Made by a program: the position numbers and the translations under genes. DNA of 64,000 bases, taken from positions 1 through 64,000 of the forward strand of contig PHBZ01000003.1 in the NCBI GenBank assembly GCA_002840755.1, given 5' to 3'. The notes beneath the pieces are model-generated. The model saw only the letters and a program-made list of their open reading frames with translations, had not been told where the DNA came from and made no database searches. Position 1 is the first letter of the stretch, and each line of letters begins with the position of its first letter. This stretch comes from Chloroflexi bacterium HGW-Chloroflexi-10. Its GTDB lineage: Bacteria > Chloroflexota > Anaerolineae > Anaerolineales > Anaerolineaceae. Below are positions 26,956 to 35,506 of this stretch, one piece after another.

Positions 26956-28062
26956 ATGAAAATTATTGTTGTTGGCCCTGTTTTTCCGTATCGTGGGGGT
27001 ATCGCTCATTATAACAGCTCATTAATATTGGCTTTAAGGCAATTAGGACATGACGTTAAATCTATATCTTATTCAAGGCAATACCCTAAGATTTTCTATC
27101 CAGGAAAAAGTGATAAAGATCCAAGTTTAGAAACATTAGTCATAGATAGCGAAATGATAATAGATTCAATAAATCCAATTACATGGATAAAATGCGCCTA
27201 TAGCATTCTAAAGTATACCCCTGATCGCGTAATATTTCACTGGTGGACTTCCTTTTGGCTTCCTTTTTACTTATTCATTTTGCCATACCTGAAGAATAAA
27301 AATATTAATTTAGTAGGAATTATTCATAATGTTTATCCACATGAGAATAGCATATATGATAAATGGCTTGTACCTATCGTTTTAACTGCATTTGACCATT
27401 TTGTTGTACATTCTGAAAAAGAATTCATGAAACTAAAAAAAATTTTCCATTCAAAAAAAATCTCAAAATATCTACATCCTGTGTATGATACATTGCCTAA
27501 ACATAAAATTGACATTACCTGTGCGAAACAAAAATTGGGTATAAATCACAATACAAATGTACTTTTAATGTTTGGGATTATCAGGAAATACAAAGGATTA
27601 GAAATTTTATTAAATGCGATCGATTTTATTTCAAAAAACAAGATTAGCGCTGAAAATATTAAACTGGTAGTTGCAGGAGAGTTTTGGGAACCGAAAGAGA
27701 AATATGTTACCCAAATTAATGAATTGGGAATTAGCGAATATGTTATTTTCCATGATCGGTATATACCAAATGAAGAAATTTCTGATTTTTTTTCTGCAGC
27801 AGATTTGTTTATTGCACCTTACACTGAGGGTACCCAAAGTGGCGCATTAAATATCGCTTTAGCCTGGGGTTTAAATTGTATTGTTAGCTCTAGCATTTAT
27901 GATGAAGGTTTGTCTGATTTTTCAAATATATATAAGTTTGAAAAAGGTAATGCCGATGAGCTTGGGCAGATAATTATTAAATTAATAAAAAATGAAAACA
28001 AGGAAAAGAATACCGTTATCCTCCCTAGTTGGGAACATTTAGCGATTATCTGTTTAAGCTAG
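26956..28062 (+). CDS. GT4-family glycosyltransferase, short C-terminus
   Basis: GT-B glycosyltransferase of 368 residues. MKIIVVGPVFPYRGGIAHYN gives the N-terminal glycine loop; the donor domain has GIIRKYKGLEILL and APYTEGTQSGALNIAL. The last conserved element, the tryptophan of PSWEHLA, lies only nine residues from the end, whereas relatives usually continue with a final helix. Its 3' end overlaps the converging methyltransferase gene by nine bases, so the tail may have been shortened when the neighbours were joined. Codon use and base composition are strongly AT-rich, like the rest of this block. Donor unknown. Confidence 0.82.
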   Translation: MKIIVVGPVFPYRGGIAHYNSSLILALRQLGHDVKSISYSRQYPKIFYPGKSDKDPSLETLVIDSEMIIDSINPITWIKCAYSILKYTPDRVIFHWWTSFWLPFYLFILPYLKNKNINLVGIIHNVYPHENSIYDKWLVPIVLTAFDHFVVHSEKEFMKLKKIFHSKKISKYLHPVYDTLPKHKIDITCAKQKLGINHNTNVLLMFGIIRKYKGLEILLNAIDFISKNKISAENIKLVVAGEFWEPKEKYVTQINELGISEYVIFHDRYIPNEEISDFFSAADLFIAPYTEGTQSGALNIALAWGLNCIVSSSIYDEGLSDFSNIYKFEKGNADELGQIIIKLIKNENKEKNTVILPSWEHLAIICLS

Positions 28063-29055
28063 TTTTTTTGCGATACAAATAAAACTATCATTCATAATGA
28101 TCTGATTGGAAGCTCTCATTATTAATTTTTTATGACTTATTTTTTTACCTTTAAATGAGAATTCCCATTTTTGTAGAAATTTAAATTTGGTAGACAATGG
28201 TGAATATATGAATATGATAATTGCTCTTAGAAAAATTAATTTTACAAACTGAACAAAATAGTTTTTTAATTCTAATAACCAATTTGTATCTGCTGTATGA
28301 ACCCCTGAAAAGTATACTAATTGAAACCCGTTATCTTTTATAATTCGTGTAATGGTTTCTTTTGTAAAAAAAGTCAAATGTCCAATTGGGTATATATGAC
28401 GCCATTTGGCTTTATAAAATTTTGCAAAAATATTACCTATATCATGAGTTGTTAAAACAAGAAATCCTGACGGTTCTAAAGACTTATGAATATATTTTAT
28501 TAATAGATTAGGGTCGGGGTAATGTTCAATAACATCAAAGATAGAAATCACTTTAAAGGAATTCTCTTTATAAGGTAAATCATATATTTCTTTGTAATGA
28601 ACGCTTAATTTTTTTTGGGAATGAATGTATTTATAATATTTTGAGACTTCTTGTCCCACACACTCGAATCCATTTTGTATTGCTTCCTCAAGAAACGTTC
28701 CAGCTCCACAACCAATGTCCAATAAAAAACCATTTTTTACATATTTTTTAACTATGCGTAAATATCTATTCCAGGTTTTTTTATGCAAATCTGAATTTTC
28801 TACAAACCAGTCTTCAACATACTGTTGATCTTCTTTGGAATTAAAAGAATAATACTCTGCTAAAGCAATTTTATCTGGTCTAGGGTTTTCATAAACTAAA
28901 CCGCAGTTAGAACACTTCAAGTAGTTCCATGAATTAGCAGCAAAAATATTTACTTGATAAGGTTGAACTTCTGCTTGAAATAACAAGGTTGAATCTGGTG
29001 ATGAACACAAATTACAAGCAACGTGTTCTATGCCCTTACACAAATCAGATTCCAT
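28054..29055 (-). CDS. SAM methyltransferase with N-terminal zinc-ribbon
   Basis: A 333-residue protein. Residues about 15-55 hold two CxxC pairs (CNLC and CSNC) forming a zinc-ribbon; the second is followed by GLVYENPRPD. Then comes a class I methyltransferase domain with motif I LLDIGCGAGTFLEEA and the post-I segment ISIFDVIEHYPDP. The combination is common in polysaccharide loci, where members C- or O-methylate sugar nucleotides (TylC3/NovU-like enzymes are better studied relatives). A second protein of the same layout is encoded at 34.6-35.5 kb. It starts two bases before the lipoprotein gene's stop, so they are probably one transcript. Confidence 0.82.
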   Translation of the reverse strand: MESDLCKGIEHVACNLCSSPDSTLLFQAEVQPYQVNIFAANSWNYLKCSNCGLVYENPRPDKIALAEYYSFNSKEDQQYVEDWFVENSDLHKKTWNRYLRIVKKYVKNGFLLDIGCGAGTFLEEAIQNGFECVGQEVSKYYKYIHSQKKLSVHYKEIYDLPYKENSFKVISIFDVIEHYPDPNLLIKYIHKSLEPSGFLVLTTHDIGNIFAKFYKAKWRHIYPIGHLTFFTKETITRIIKDNGFQLVYFSGVHTADTNWLLELKNYFVQFVKLIFLRAIIIFIYSPLSTKFKFLQKWEFSFKGKKISHKKLIMRASNQIIMNDSFICIAKKLA

Positions 29056-29057
29056 TT

Positions 29058-29603
29058 TTAAGGCAATTCCTGATATATTAGTTCACCCAGATCATAAACG
29101 GTATTTGGTTCTAAAACAATAAGGATATCTTCATTTGTTTTGGGATCTTTCAATAAATAAGCGGTGCTCACCCTATCAAGAATGATAGTATAAACTTTAT
29201 CGATAGGGACATCTGCAAAATAAAAACGGCCGTTTGGATCAGTCATAGTCTTAATATCTGTAGTACGGCTAAAACCAGCTAAAAGAGGCTCTCCACTTTC
29301 ATTGTGAATAATCGGGACAAGATACAATAATGCACCGACTTCTGGTTCGGGGTTTGAAGGAGATATTTTTAGATAGCCGGTTAGGTTGGCAAACTCGCTT
29401 GAGGAAGGATTGGGTATAACTCCTATGGTAGGAACTGATATTGGATTAGAAGATGAAGATGGATACCCTAGGTCTGTAATGGTCATTTCTTGTTGAGTTG
29501 GACTTGGGTAACCGGTTGTTATGTCAATGTTTGTAGCAGTTTGGTTTACATCAGGCGCACACGAACATAGAAGCAGAAAACATAAAAAAATAAACTTTTT
29601 CAT
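29058..29603 (-). CDS. Small lipoprotein with carboxypeptidase-regulatory-like domain
   Basis: A 181-residue lipoprotein with lipobox LLCSC (Cys15), a Ser/Thr/Pro-rich linker (about 20-70) containing repeated GYPS motifs, and a C-terminal beta-sandwich with TMTDPNGRFYFADVP, the typical turn of carboxypeptidase-regulatory-like folds. Such domains are usually structural or binding. Its ribosome site AAGGAC starts directly after the T-run of the terminator of the upstream repeat-protein gene, so some transcripts may come from read-through. No enzymatic motif. Function unknown. Confidence 0.7.
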   Translation of the reverse strand: MKKFIFLCFLLLCSCAPDVNQTATNIDITTGYPSPTQQEMTITDLGYPSSSSNPISVPTIGVIPNPSSSEFANLTGYLKISPSNPEPEVGALLYLVPIIHNESGEPLLAGFSRTTDIKTMTDPNGRFYFADVPIDKVYTIILDRVSTAYLLKDPKTNEDILIVLEPNTVYDLGELIYQELP

Positions 29604-29614
29604 TTTAAGTCCTT

Positions 29615-29654
29615 AAAAAATTAGTAGGATGATGTTCATCATCCTACTAATTTT
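29615..29654 (-). terminator. Strong terminator after the four-repeat secreted protein gene
   Basis: Perfect 18-base stem: AAAATTAGTAGGATGATG pairs with CATCATCCTACTAATTTT around a two-base loop. Read on the minus strand it runs into TTTTTT. It lies 20 bases past the stop codon and directly abuts the ribosome site of the next gene. Confidence 0.9.
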
Positions 29655-29673
29655 ACCATTCATTGTTATCTGT

Positions 29674-31029
29674 TTAGTAGTTGAAACCTTCGTAAACTAA
29701 CAAAGGATCACTTGTTGAAGGAACACCAGAAGTAACTTCATTAACCATTCCTGCAATAAGGGCATCGCCACCGGTTGCAACACAGGTTGCTCCACCAACA
29801 TAACCATTGGAAATTTTGTTTAATTGTACATCGGTAAGAGCTTCACCAGGATCCAATGTTGCATCAACTGTATATGAGGTTCCTGTGAATGTGCAGCTTA
29901 CATCAGTAGTAGAAGTGCCCATGTTTACAACGGAGAAACCAGTGAAAATGTCATAGTTTCTATCCATGATTAATGGTAGGCTAACAGAAGAACTGGCTTC
30001 ACTATCGTTAAACGCGCTGTAAGCAGCACCTTGTGCAGTCAATCGATTGATTTGGTTTACTATAGCAACTAACGGTTGGCTTGTTGAATTTGTTGTGACT
30101 TTGGCCGACCCAACAAAACCGCGATTTGTAGCATCAGTAACACCAACACCAGTGGTTCCACATGTTGCAGGTAATTGGGGGAACCCAAATGTTTGAGATT
30201 GTCCAGCAGCGATCGTTTTGGTTTCTGTACAGGCAGCTCCGGGATAACCAGCACTGGGAGTATAGGTTATGGTGACTTGTGTTGATGAACCACCAGTATT
30301 TTGAACCTGAATACCTGTTCCGGAGTTATAAACATTGCTGGATACCAAAGGCATAACTGGATTAGTTGCTGCAGATGAAAAGCCATTGTATGCAAGTAAT
30401 TGCTTTGAATTATCTTTGACTTGCATTACAGTAGCGACAATTTCCTTATCCGCAGTCAAACTGGCAGCCCCAACATAACCATTTGCTAAACACGAATTCG
30501 TGCGCTGATCAAGAGTTACTGAGGAGTATGCGGGAACATCTATATCTTCAGTACATGATGATCCTGAATAGGTAACAGCAACATTGGCGGTTGTTGATTC
30601 AGTATTTTGAATATTAAACCATGTACTGATTGTGTAAGAGTTCTTCATAACCAACGGTAAATTTATTGCTGTTGCTCCTGAAGAGAAACCACCATATGAA
30701 GCTCCACCAGCATAATCGGATGTTAAAACATTTGCAATCGCTTTGATTTCGACATTAGAACTTATTACGACAGAACCATCAAATCCATCAGTAACTGCAG
30801 TTAATGGGAAATATGTTTTTCCTTCTCCTGCTGGGATTGTGTCAGTCGGTGATGCAGCAATACTTCCATCTTGGTTGTAAAAAACAATAGAAATTTCTGC
30901 ATCAGTGGCTGTGTCAAGATTCTGAACCTGAAAACCGGCTACATAACCACTTGGTGATGCATATGCAGAAGATGGAAGTACTATCGCTAGTACAAACGCA
31001 ATTAAAATTACCATACTTATTTTCTTCAT
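29674..31029 (-). CDS. Secreted protein of four tandem beta-sandwich repeats
   Basis: A 451-residue protein with a cleavable signal peptide (about 1-25, ending AYA) and then four related units of 90-120 residues. Each unit begins near a (P)LVMxNxYx-type strand, continues with FxIQNxxSxT and a valine/threonine strand, carries a cysteine pair, and ends with a GYVGxA...YxGFSS-type segment. No catalytic residues or cell-wall sorting signal are seen. AGGAG precedes the ATG and a very strong terminator follows, as for an abundant protein. It may be a surface-layer or matrix component. The family is not one I can name. Confidence 0.7.
   Translation of the reverse strand: MKKISMVILIAFVLAIVLPSSAYASPSGYVAGFQVQNLDTATDAEISIVFYNQDGSIAASPTDTIPAGEGKTYFPLTAVTDGFDGSVVISSNVEIKAIANVLTSDYAGGASYGGFSSGATAINLPLVMKNSYTISTWFNIQNTESTTANVAVTYSGSSCTEDIDVPAYSSVTLDQRTNSCLANGYVGAASLTADKEIVATVMQVKDNSKQLLAYNGFSSAATNPVMPLVSSNVYNSGTGIQVQNTGGSSTQVTITYTPSAGYPGAACTETKTIAAGQSQTFGFPQLPATCGTTGVGVTDATNRGFVGSAKVTTNSTSQPLVAIVNQINRLTAQGAAYSAFNDSEASSSVSLPLIMDRNYDIFTGFSVVNMGTSTTDVSCTFTGTSYTVDATLDPGEALTDVQLNKISNGYVGGATCVATGGDALIAGMVNEVTSGVPSTSDPLLVYEGFNY
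29677..30942 (-). repeat. Four protein-level tandem repeats in the secreted protein
   Basis: Approximate units by residue: 30-117, 123-220, 224-342, 350-451. Shared signature: an opening hydrophobic strand, IQN or VVN, a middle cysteine in units 2-4, and closing GYVGxA plus YxGFSS, YNGFSSA, YSAFND and YEGFN. The units diverge in sequence, so the repeats are old rather than recent copies. Confidence 0.6.
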
Positions 31030-31170
31030 AATTTGATCTCCTCTATAAAAATTAGTTTACTATCTATATTTTATGGAAATTATATAATTTTGATATAGTC
31101 AATTTGGGTTAATCTGTTTATAAAAACAAATGGTATGAATTAATTTGAAATATTAGTTAGCCCAAAAGTA

Positions 31171-32154
31171 TTATTTTGGAAGAATTGATTGTTGTTGATA
31201 ATGAAAAATTTTTTCAAAAACAATCCAGTTAATAAAAGCACTTAAAATAATAATTAAACTCAGCCAAACTCTTTGTAAAATTGTAAAAGTAAGTGATTCG
31301 TAGTTGGTTAAAAACATTGTCAATATTGCCAAATAAAAACCATCTCTAAGTACTAATGTTCCTGGCAACCAAAAGAGTAGGTTGCCGAACACGTTAGAAA
31401 TGGCAACAGCCGCAATAATACTTAGCATTAAATTTTCAGGCAAGCTATAGTACGATTTTATTAATAGTATTATGCCTAAACAACCCAAAAATGTAACAAC
31501 ACTTTCTAGCAAAGTTAAATAAGCGATCTCAAAAATTTTTAATTTAGGCAGTAATGTTAATTGATTAAGTTTTTTTCTTAAGATCGTTTTACGAATTATA
31601 AAATTGATTGTTATAGGGTTAATTAATAATATAATTAATATTAGTAATAAAAAATATGAAGTAATAGAAAATGAAATGATTTTTATTTTTCCTAAAATAT
31701 TAGCGAATAAAAATACAATAAATGAACCACATGAGATTAATATCGCTTCTATAATAGAGCTAGTAACGATTAAATTTTCGTTAATTTTAGCGTTTGAATA
31801 ATTGGAAATTTTGCTAGCAATACTCCAAACGTTCCCTGGTATCAGTGAACCTAACAAACTATATATATAAGATTTAATATCAAATAAAAGGTCAGATTTG
31901 ATATTCATTTTTTGCAAAATCATGTGCCAAATGATAGATGCGATGATTTGTCCAGAAAAAATCGATAAGAAAGATAATAGTAAGTATATTGGATTTAAAT
32001 TTTTAGAAAACTCATAAAGAACATCTGAATTGCTTAATCCAAATGCTAATAAAAATAATAAAGCTAGTAAAAAGAAAATTAAATTCCAGAACTTAACCAC
32101 TGTTTTTAGAACAAGCATGATCAAATGCTGGAATTTTTTTATTGAATTAATCAT
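31171..32154 (-). CDS. LPG-synthase-TM / UPF0104-family membrane protein (flippase-like)
   Basis: A 327-residue membrane protein with about eight helices and the conserved segment YSLLGSLIPGNVWSIASK, the hallmark of the lysylphosphatidylglycerol-synthase transmembrane family. That family includes putative lipid flippases such as AglD-type proteins, and stand-alone members are frequent in glycan clusters. The cytosolic aminoacyl-transferase domain of MprF is absent. The start overlaps the end of the carbamoyltransferase gene by four bases (ATGA), so the two are translated together. It may move lipid-linked sugar across the membrane; this is inference. Confidence 0.75.
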   Translation of the reverse strand: MINSIKKFQHLIMLVLKTVVKFWNLIFFLLALLFLLAFGLSNSDVLYEFSKNLNPIYLLLSFLSIFSGQIIASIIWHMILQKMNIKSDLLFDIKSYIYSLLGSLIPGNVWSIASKISNYSNAKINENLIVTSSIIEAILISCGSFIVFLFANILGKIKIISFSITSYFLLLILIILLINPITINFIIRKTILRKKLNQLTLLPKLKIFEIAYLTLLESVVTFLGCLGIILLIKSYYSLPENLMLSIIAAVAISNVFGNLLFWLPGTLVLRDGFYLAILTMFLTNYESLTFTILQRVWLSLIIILSAFINWIVFEKIFHYQQQSILPK

Positions 32155-33788
32155 TCATCCAATTTTTTGGCAATAAAATTCCCTATTGAGAGAACTTCAA
32201 TTCCACAATTTAGAAATGTTTCAATAGCTTCTTCTGGTGTGTTGACAATGGGTTGTGAATCTACATTAAAACTTGTGTTTAGTACTGCTGGTATCCCACT
32301 GATTTTTTGAAATTCCCGAATTAGGTTCCAATAGATTGGATTAGTTAATTTGTTTACCGTTTGCGGACGTGCCGTTCCATCTATATGTACAGCAGCTATG
32401 ATCTCATCTCTAGTTTCTGGTAATGTATCAAATGCTAAGATCATAAATGGGCTATTCTTTTGTTCTTTGAAATATCTACCTTTTTCCTCTTCCAGGATAG
32501 AAGGTGCAAAAGGACGCCAGGGTTCGCGGTGTTTGACTTGGTTATTTACCTTATCTTTCATAGAAGCGATTGAAGGGTTTGCTAGAATACTTCGGTTACC
32601 CAATGCTCTTGGACCAATTTCTGACCGTCCTTGAAACCAACCAATAATTTTTCCATTTGAAAGTTCAACAGCTGTATCTAAAGTAATATTTTGGGATTTG
32701 TAATAATTAAGTTTGGCAGAATACTTTTCTAAAGCTACTTCTATTTGGTCATCGTTTGATTCTGGCCCCCAATAGGCATGCTTCATAACAAAATTCAAAT
32801 TTTTATTAGTTTTTTTTGCATAAACCATTAGGGCGGCACCTAAAGCTGTTCCAGAATCGTGTGATGCTGGTTGAATAAAAATGTTCTTGACAAAAGGTAA
32901 ATTTGCAAGTTTTCCATTCATTGAACAATTTAATGCTGAGCCACCGGCTAAACACAGATTGTTTGAGGCATTGACGGAATAAAGGTACTCTGCCATTCTG
33001 ATTGCTGCACGCTCAAGAGTGTCTTGTAATGTGGCCGCTAAGTTCTTATGAAAATCTAATAAAGGCTCATTTTTTAACCGAGTGGGAAGGCTGTCCATAT
33101 ATTCTTTTCTAAGCTTAGAATCAATATATGGAATGGGTTTATCCCATTTGACAAATGGCAAACCATTTGGATCTGGTTTACCATAAGGTGCTAATCCCAT
33201 TACTTTTCCTTCTCCACTATGGCGTCTGAAACCTAATTTTTCAGTAATTAATTCGTATATAAGTCCCCAACTTTCTTTGTTCGGAAAACGATGTAGTATA
33301 TCAATTTGTGAATCTTTTCCAGTTGCAAGAATACCAGATTCACTTCCACCGCTTCCGTCTAAAGAAATGATATTTGCTTCTTGGAATCCCGAAACAAAAA
33401 ATGAACTTGCAGCATGCGCTAAATGATGGTTAATAAAGAAAACTCTATCCGCAGGATAATTTTCAAAAGGAAGAATTTTCTCATATTTCTTTCCCTCTAT
33501 TAACCAATTTGCAGCTTGATTAAGGTCACTTAAAATATTATCAACTCCAAGGTTCTTAAAAGCAACATTTGAAGCTTTGTCAAACCCGATAGCAATGTAA
33601 TCAATATCATTTAATGAAAGGTTAGAGTTGTTTAAACAATATTCCATAGCCAACTTTGCAGGCATTCTTGGTGAGTGTTTAATTCTATTAAGTCGTTCTT
33701 CTTCTACCATGGAAACAAGTTCGCCATCAATTAATAAACAAGCTGCATTATTCCATGAGATAGGGTGTGTAATTCCTAAGATATTCAT
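32151..33788 (-). CDS. Carbamoyltransferase, NodU/CmcH/TobZ family
   Basis: Transfers a carbamoyl group from carbamoyl phosphate through carbamoyl-AMP to a hydroxyl of a sugar or small molecule. The N-terminal Kae1-like domain begins NILGITHPISWNNAACLL, with ATP/metal motif HHLAHAASSF and SLDGSGGSESG. The C-terminal YrdC-like part has WRPFAPS and LNTSFNVDSQPIV. At 545 residues the length is normal. GGAGA precedes the ATG. In NodU the target is the non-reducing sugar of Nod factor; here the target is probably a sugar of the exported glycan. Coupled to the flippase-like gene downstream. Confidence 0.93.
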   Translation of the reverse strand: MNILGITHPISWNNAACLLIDGELVSMVEEERLNRIKHSPRMPAKLAMEYCLNNSNLSLNDIDYIAIGFDKASNVAFKNLGVDNILSDLNQAANWLIEGKKYEKILPFENYPADRVFFINHHLAHAASSFFVSGFQEANIISLDGSGGSESGILATGKDSQIDILHRFPNKESWGLIYELITEKLGFRRHSGEGKVMGLAPYGKPDPNGLPFVKWDKPIPYIDSKLRKEYMDSLPTRLKNEPLLDFHKNLAATLQDTLERAAIRMAEYLYSVNASNNLCLAGGSALNCSMNGKLANLPFVKNIFIQPASHDSGTALGAALMVYAKKTNKNLNFVMKHAYWGPESNDDQIEVALEKYSAKLNYYKSQNITLDTAVELSNGKIIGWFQGRSEIGPRALGNRSILANPSIASMKDKVNNQVKHREPWRPFAPSILEEEKGRYFKEQKNSPFMILAFDTLPETRDEIIAAVHIDGTARPQTVNKLTNPIYWNLIREFQKISGIPAVLNTSFNVDSQPIVNTPEEAIETFLNCGIEVLSIGNFIAKKLDE

Positions 33789-33859
33789 TTATGTCTCCAA
33801 ATAAGATTTATTTTGTGGATTTTAGCATCTGAAAAATTTAAAGTCAAATATATAAAATT

Positions 33860-34594
33860 TCATTTTTGACATTCAAATAAAAAACACCATGATAAGTTCT
33901 TTGGTATAAGCAATCCTAACAGTAATCTAATAATTTCCTTAGGTCTTTGTAAGAAATAGAGAAAATCAGATCCGGTTTTTGGAAATGGACGCTCATATTT
34001 ATATGATTTCGAAATGGATAATCCATTTCTGGTGATCAAGTTTTCCCAATCTCTATATGTTCCGTATCTTTGTAGCGGCTGGATATCTATAGCTATTTGA
34101 CCAAAACGAACCACATTCCAAATATTTGTTAGCAAACTGAAAGTATTGGGAACTAGTATATAGATTTTTCCATTGTCCTTAGTTACTCTCTTCATTTCAT
34201 TAATAGCTATATCCAGCGATCCAAAATGTTCTAAGGACCCAATATTTGTAACGATATCGAAATAATTATTCTTATAAGGAAGTGCTTCGGCTGTTGAAGT
34301 AATAAAAGTTACTTTTGTATGGTTATTCTTTGCGTTTTCTAAAGCTTTTTGAGAAATGTCACATCCATAGCAATTAACTTCTTTGGAATTTTCAGTACAT
34401 ATGTTTAAAAATTCTGCATGGCCACAAGCGATATCAAGAATCTTTCCCATTTTAGGTTTACCAATTTTGTTATAGAACCATATATAAAATGAATCTAGCT
34501 GAGAAAGATTTTCTTCTGAATATATAAAATCATACCCATTACGTATTGATTCTGATTCATCTAATCTAATTTCAATAAAATAACTATTTTTCAT
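33860..34594 (-). CDS. Class I SAM-dependent methyltransferase
   Basis: A 244-residue enzyme with motif I ILDIACGHAEFLNIC near residue 58, an acidic residue closing strand 2 (YGCDISQKALE), NIGSLEHFGSLD, and the motif III strand IYILVPNT. It looks like Methyltransf_11/ubiE-type proteins found in glycan loci. The start codon abuts the stop of the preceding methyltransferase gene with no gap, so both are in one operon. Acceptor unknown. The cysteine of ACGH in motif I replaces the more usual GCG but keeps the glycine turn. Confidence 0.78.
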   Translation of the reverse strand: MKNSYFIEIRLDESESIRNGYDFIYSEENLSQLDSFYIWFYNKIGKPKMGKILDIACGHAEFLNICTENSKEVNCYGCDISQKALENAKNNHTKVTFITSTAEALPYKNNYFDIVTNIGSLEHFGSLDIAINEMKRVTKDNGKIYILVPNTFSLLTNIWNVVRFGQIAIDIQPLQRYGTYRDWENLITRNGLSISKSYKYERPFPKTGSDFLYFLQRPKEIIRLLLGLLIPKNLSWCFLFECQK

Positions 34595-35497
34595 TTATAT
34601 CTTCTCCGCAAAAAAGGTTATCACGGTCCCATAACCTAATGAATTTATTATTGCTAAAATTGGTTCAAAAATAAAACGTATGCCTGGAAAATACAGGAAT
34701 TTAAACAGAAGTTTTTCTTTGGAAAAATTCTTTACTTTTAGCCAGTTTCGTAAACTTAATATCGATCCATAATAAGATGGTATTATACATTTTTTTGCGA
34801 CTATTCTAAATCCATGTTTGGTCAAATAATTTTTTAATGCGATTTCATTAAAAACAAACAAATGACGAGGAATATCATAGCCAACCCATGAATTCTTAAA
34901 TAATTTATGATCGAAACTTTTTACATTTGGTATATTAATCACTAGTTTTCCATTTTTCTTCAAAATCTTATACACTATTTCAAGCTGTTGCGATGGCGAA
35001 AACGTATGCTCAAATACATCCCAATAGGTAATAACATCATATTGATTGTCGTCTAATTCAAATTCCTCCAATGTACCATTCAATACATTGAGCTGAAACT
35101 TCTCTTTTGCATAAGAAGCAGCATAGTGACTCGGCTCAATACCAGTACATTCCCAATCATGTTTTTTCATTTCATTTAAGAAAATACCTGTGGCTGAACC
35201 TACATCCATGATTTTGCCTGATTTAATTTTTGTAATTCTTTCAATCCATTTTCGGCGATTAGCTATATTTGCAGATCTAATAATCTTTAACAAGAAAAAC
35301 GTTTCTTCTTCAATAGCTTTCTGATAGGGTTGATAATCTTCAGGATAAATCTCATCTAATTGATTTCTGTCTGGCATTGGGTTTAAGTAAATAAGATGGC
35401 AATTTACGCATTCAACATATGAAAAGTTTGATCCATTATCCTTAAATAATACTATGTGTTCAGTTGATTTACACAAATCACAGGCAGGTGTTGTCAT
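34595..35497 (-). CDS. SAM methyltransferase with N-terminal zinc-ribbon (second copy of this type)
   Basis: A 300-residue protein whose first 45 residues hold CDLC and CVNC pairs followed by HLIYLNPMPD, the same layout as the methyltransferase at 28-29 kb. The catalytic domain has motif I IMDVGSATGIFLNEM, then YWDVFEHTFSPS. The C-terminal 80 residues form a hydrophobic and basic helical region (PRHLFVFNE, then several Lys/Phe-rich helices) that may touch the membrane. Sequence divergence from the first copy suggests different acceptors. Nine bases separate it from the upstream GT4 gene. Confidence 0.8.
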   Translation of the reverse strand: MTTPACDLCKSTEHIVLFKDNGSNFSYVECVNCHLIYLNPMPDRNQLDEIYPEDYQPYQKAIEEETFFLLKIIRSANIANRRKWIERITKIKSGKIMDVGSATGIFLNEMKKHDWECTGIEPSHYAASYAKEKFQLNVLNGTLEEFELDDNQYDVITYWDVFEHTFSPSQQLEIVYKILKKNGKLVINIPNVKSFDHKLFKNSWVGYDIPRHLFVFNEIALKNYLTKHGFRIVAKKCIIPSYYGSILSLRNWLKVKNFSKEKLLFKFLYFPGIRFIFEPILAIINSLGYGTVITFFAEKI

Positions 35498-35506
35498 ATT
35501 TGCGAT

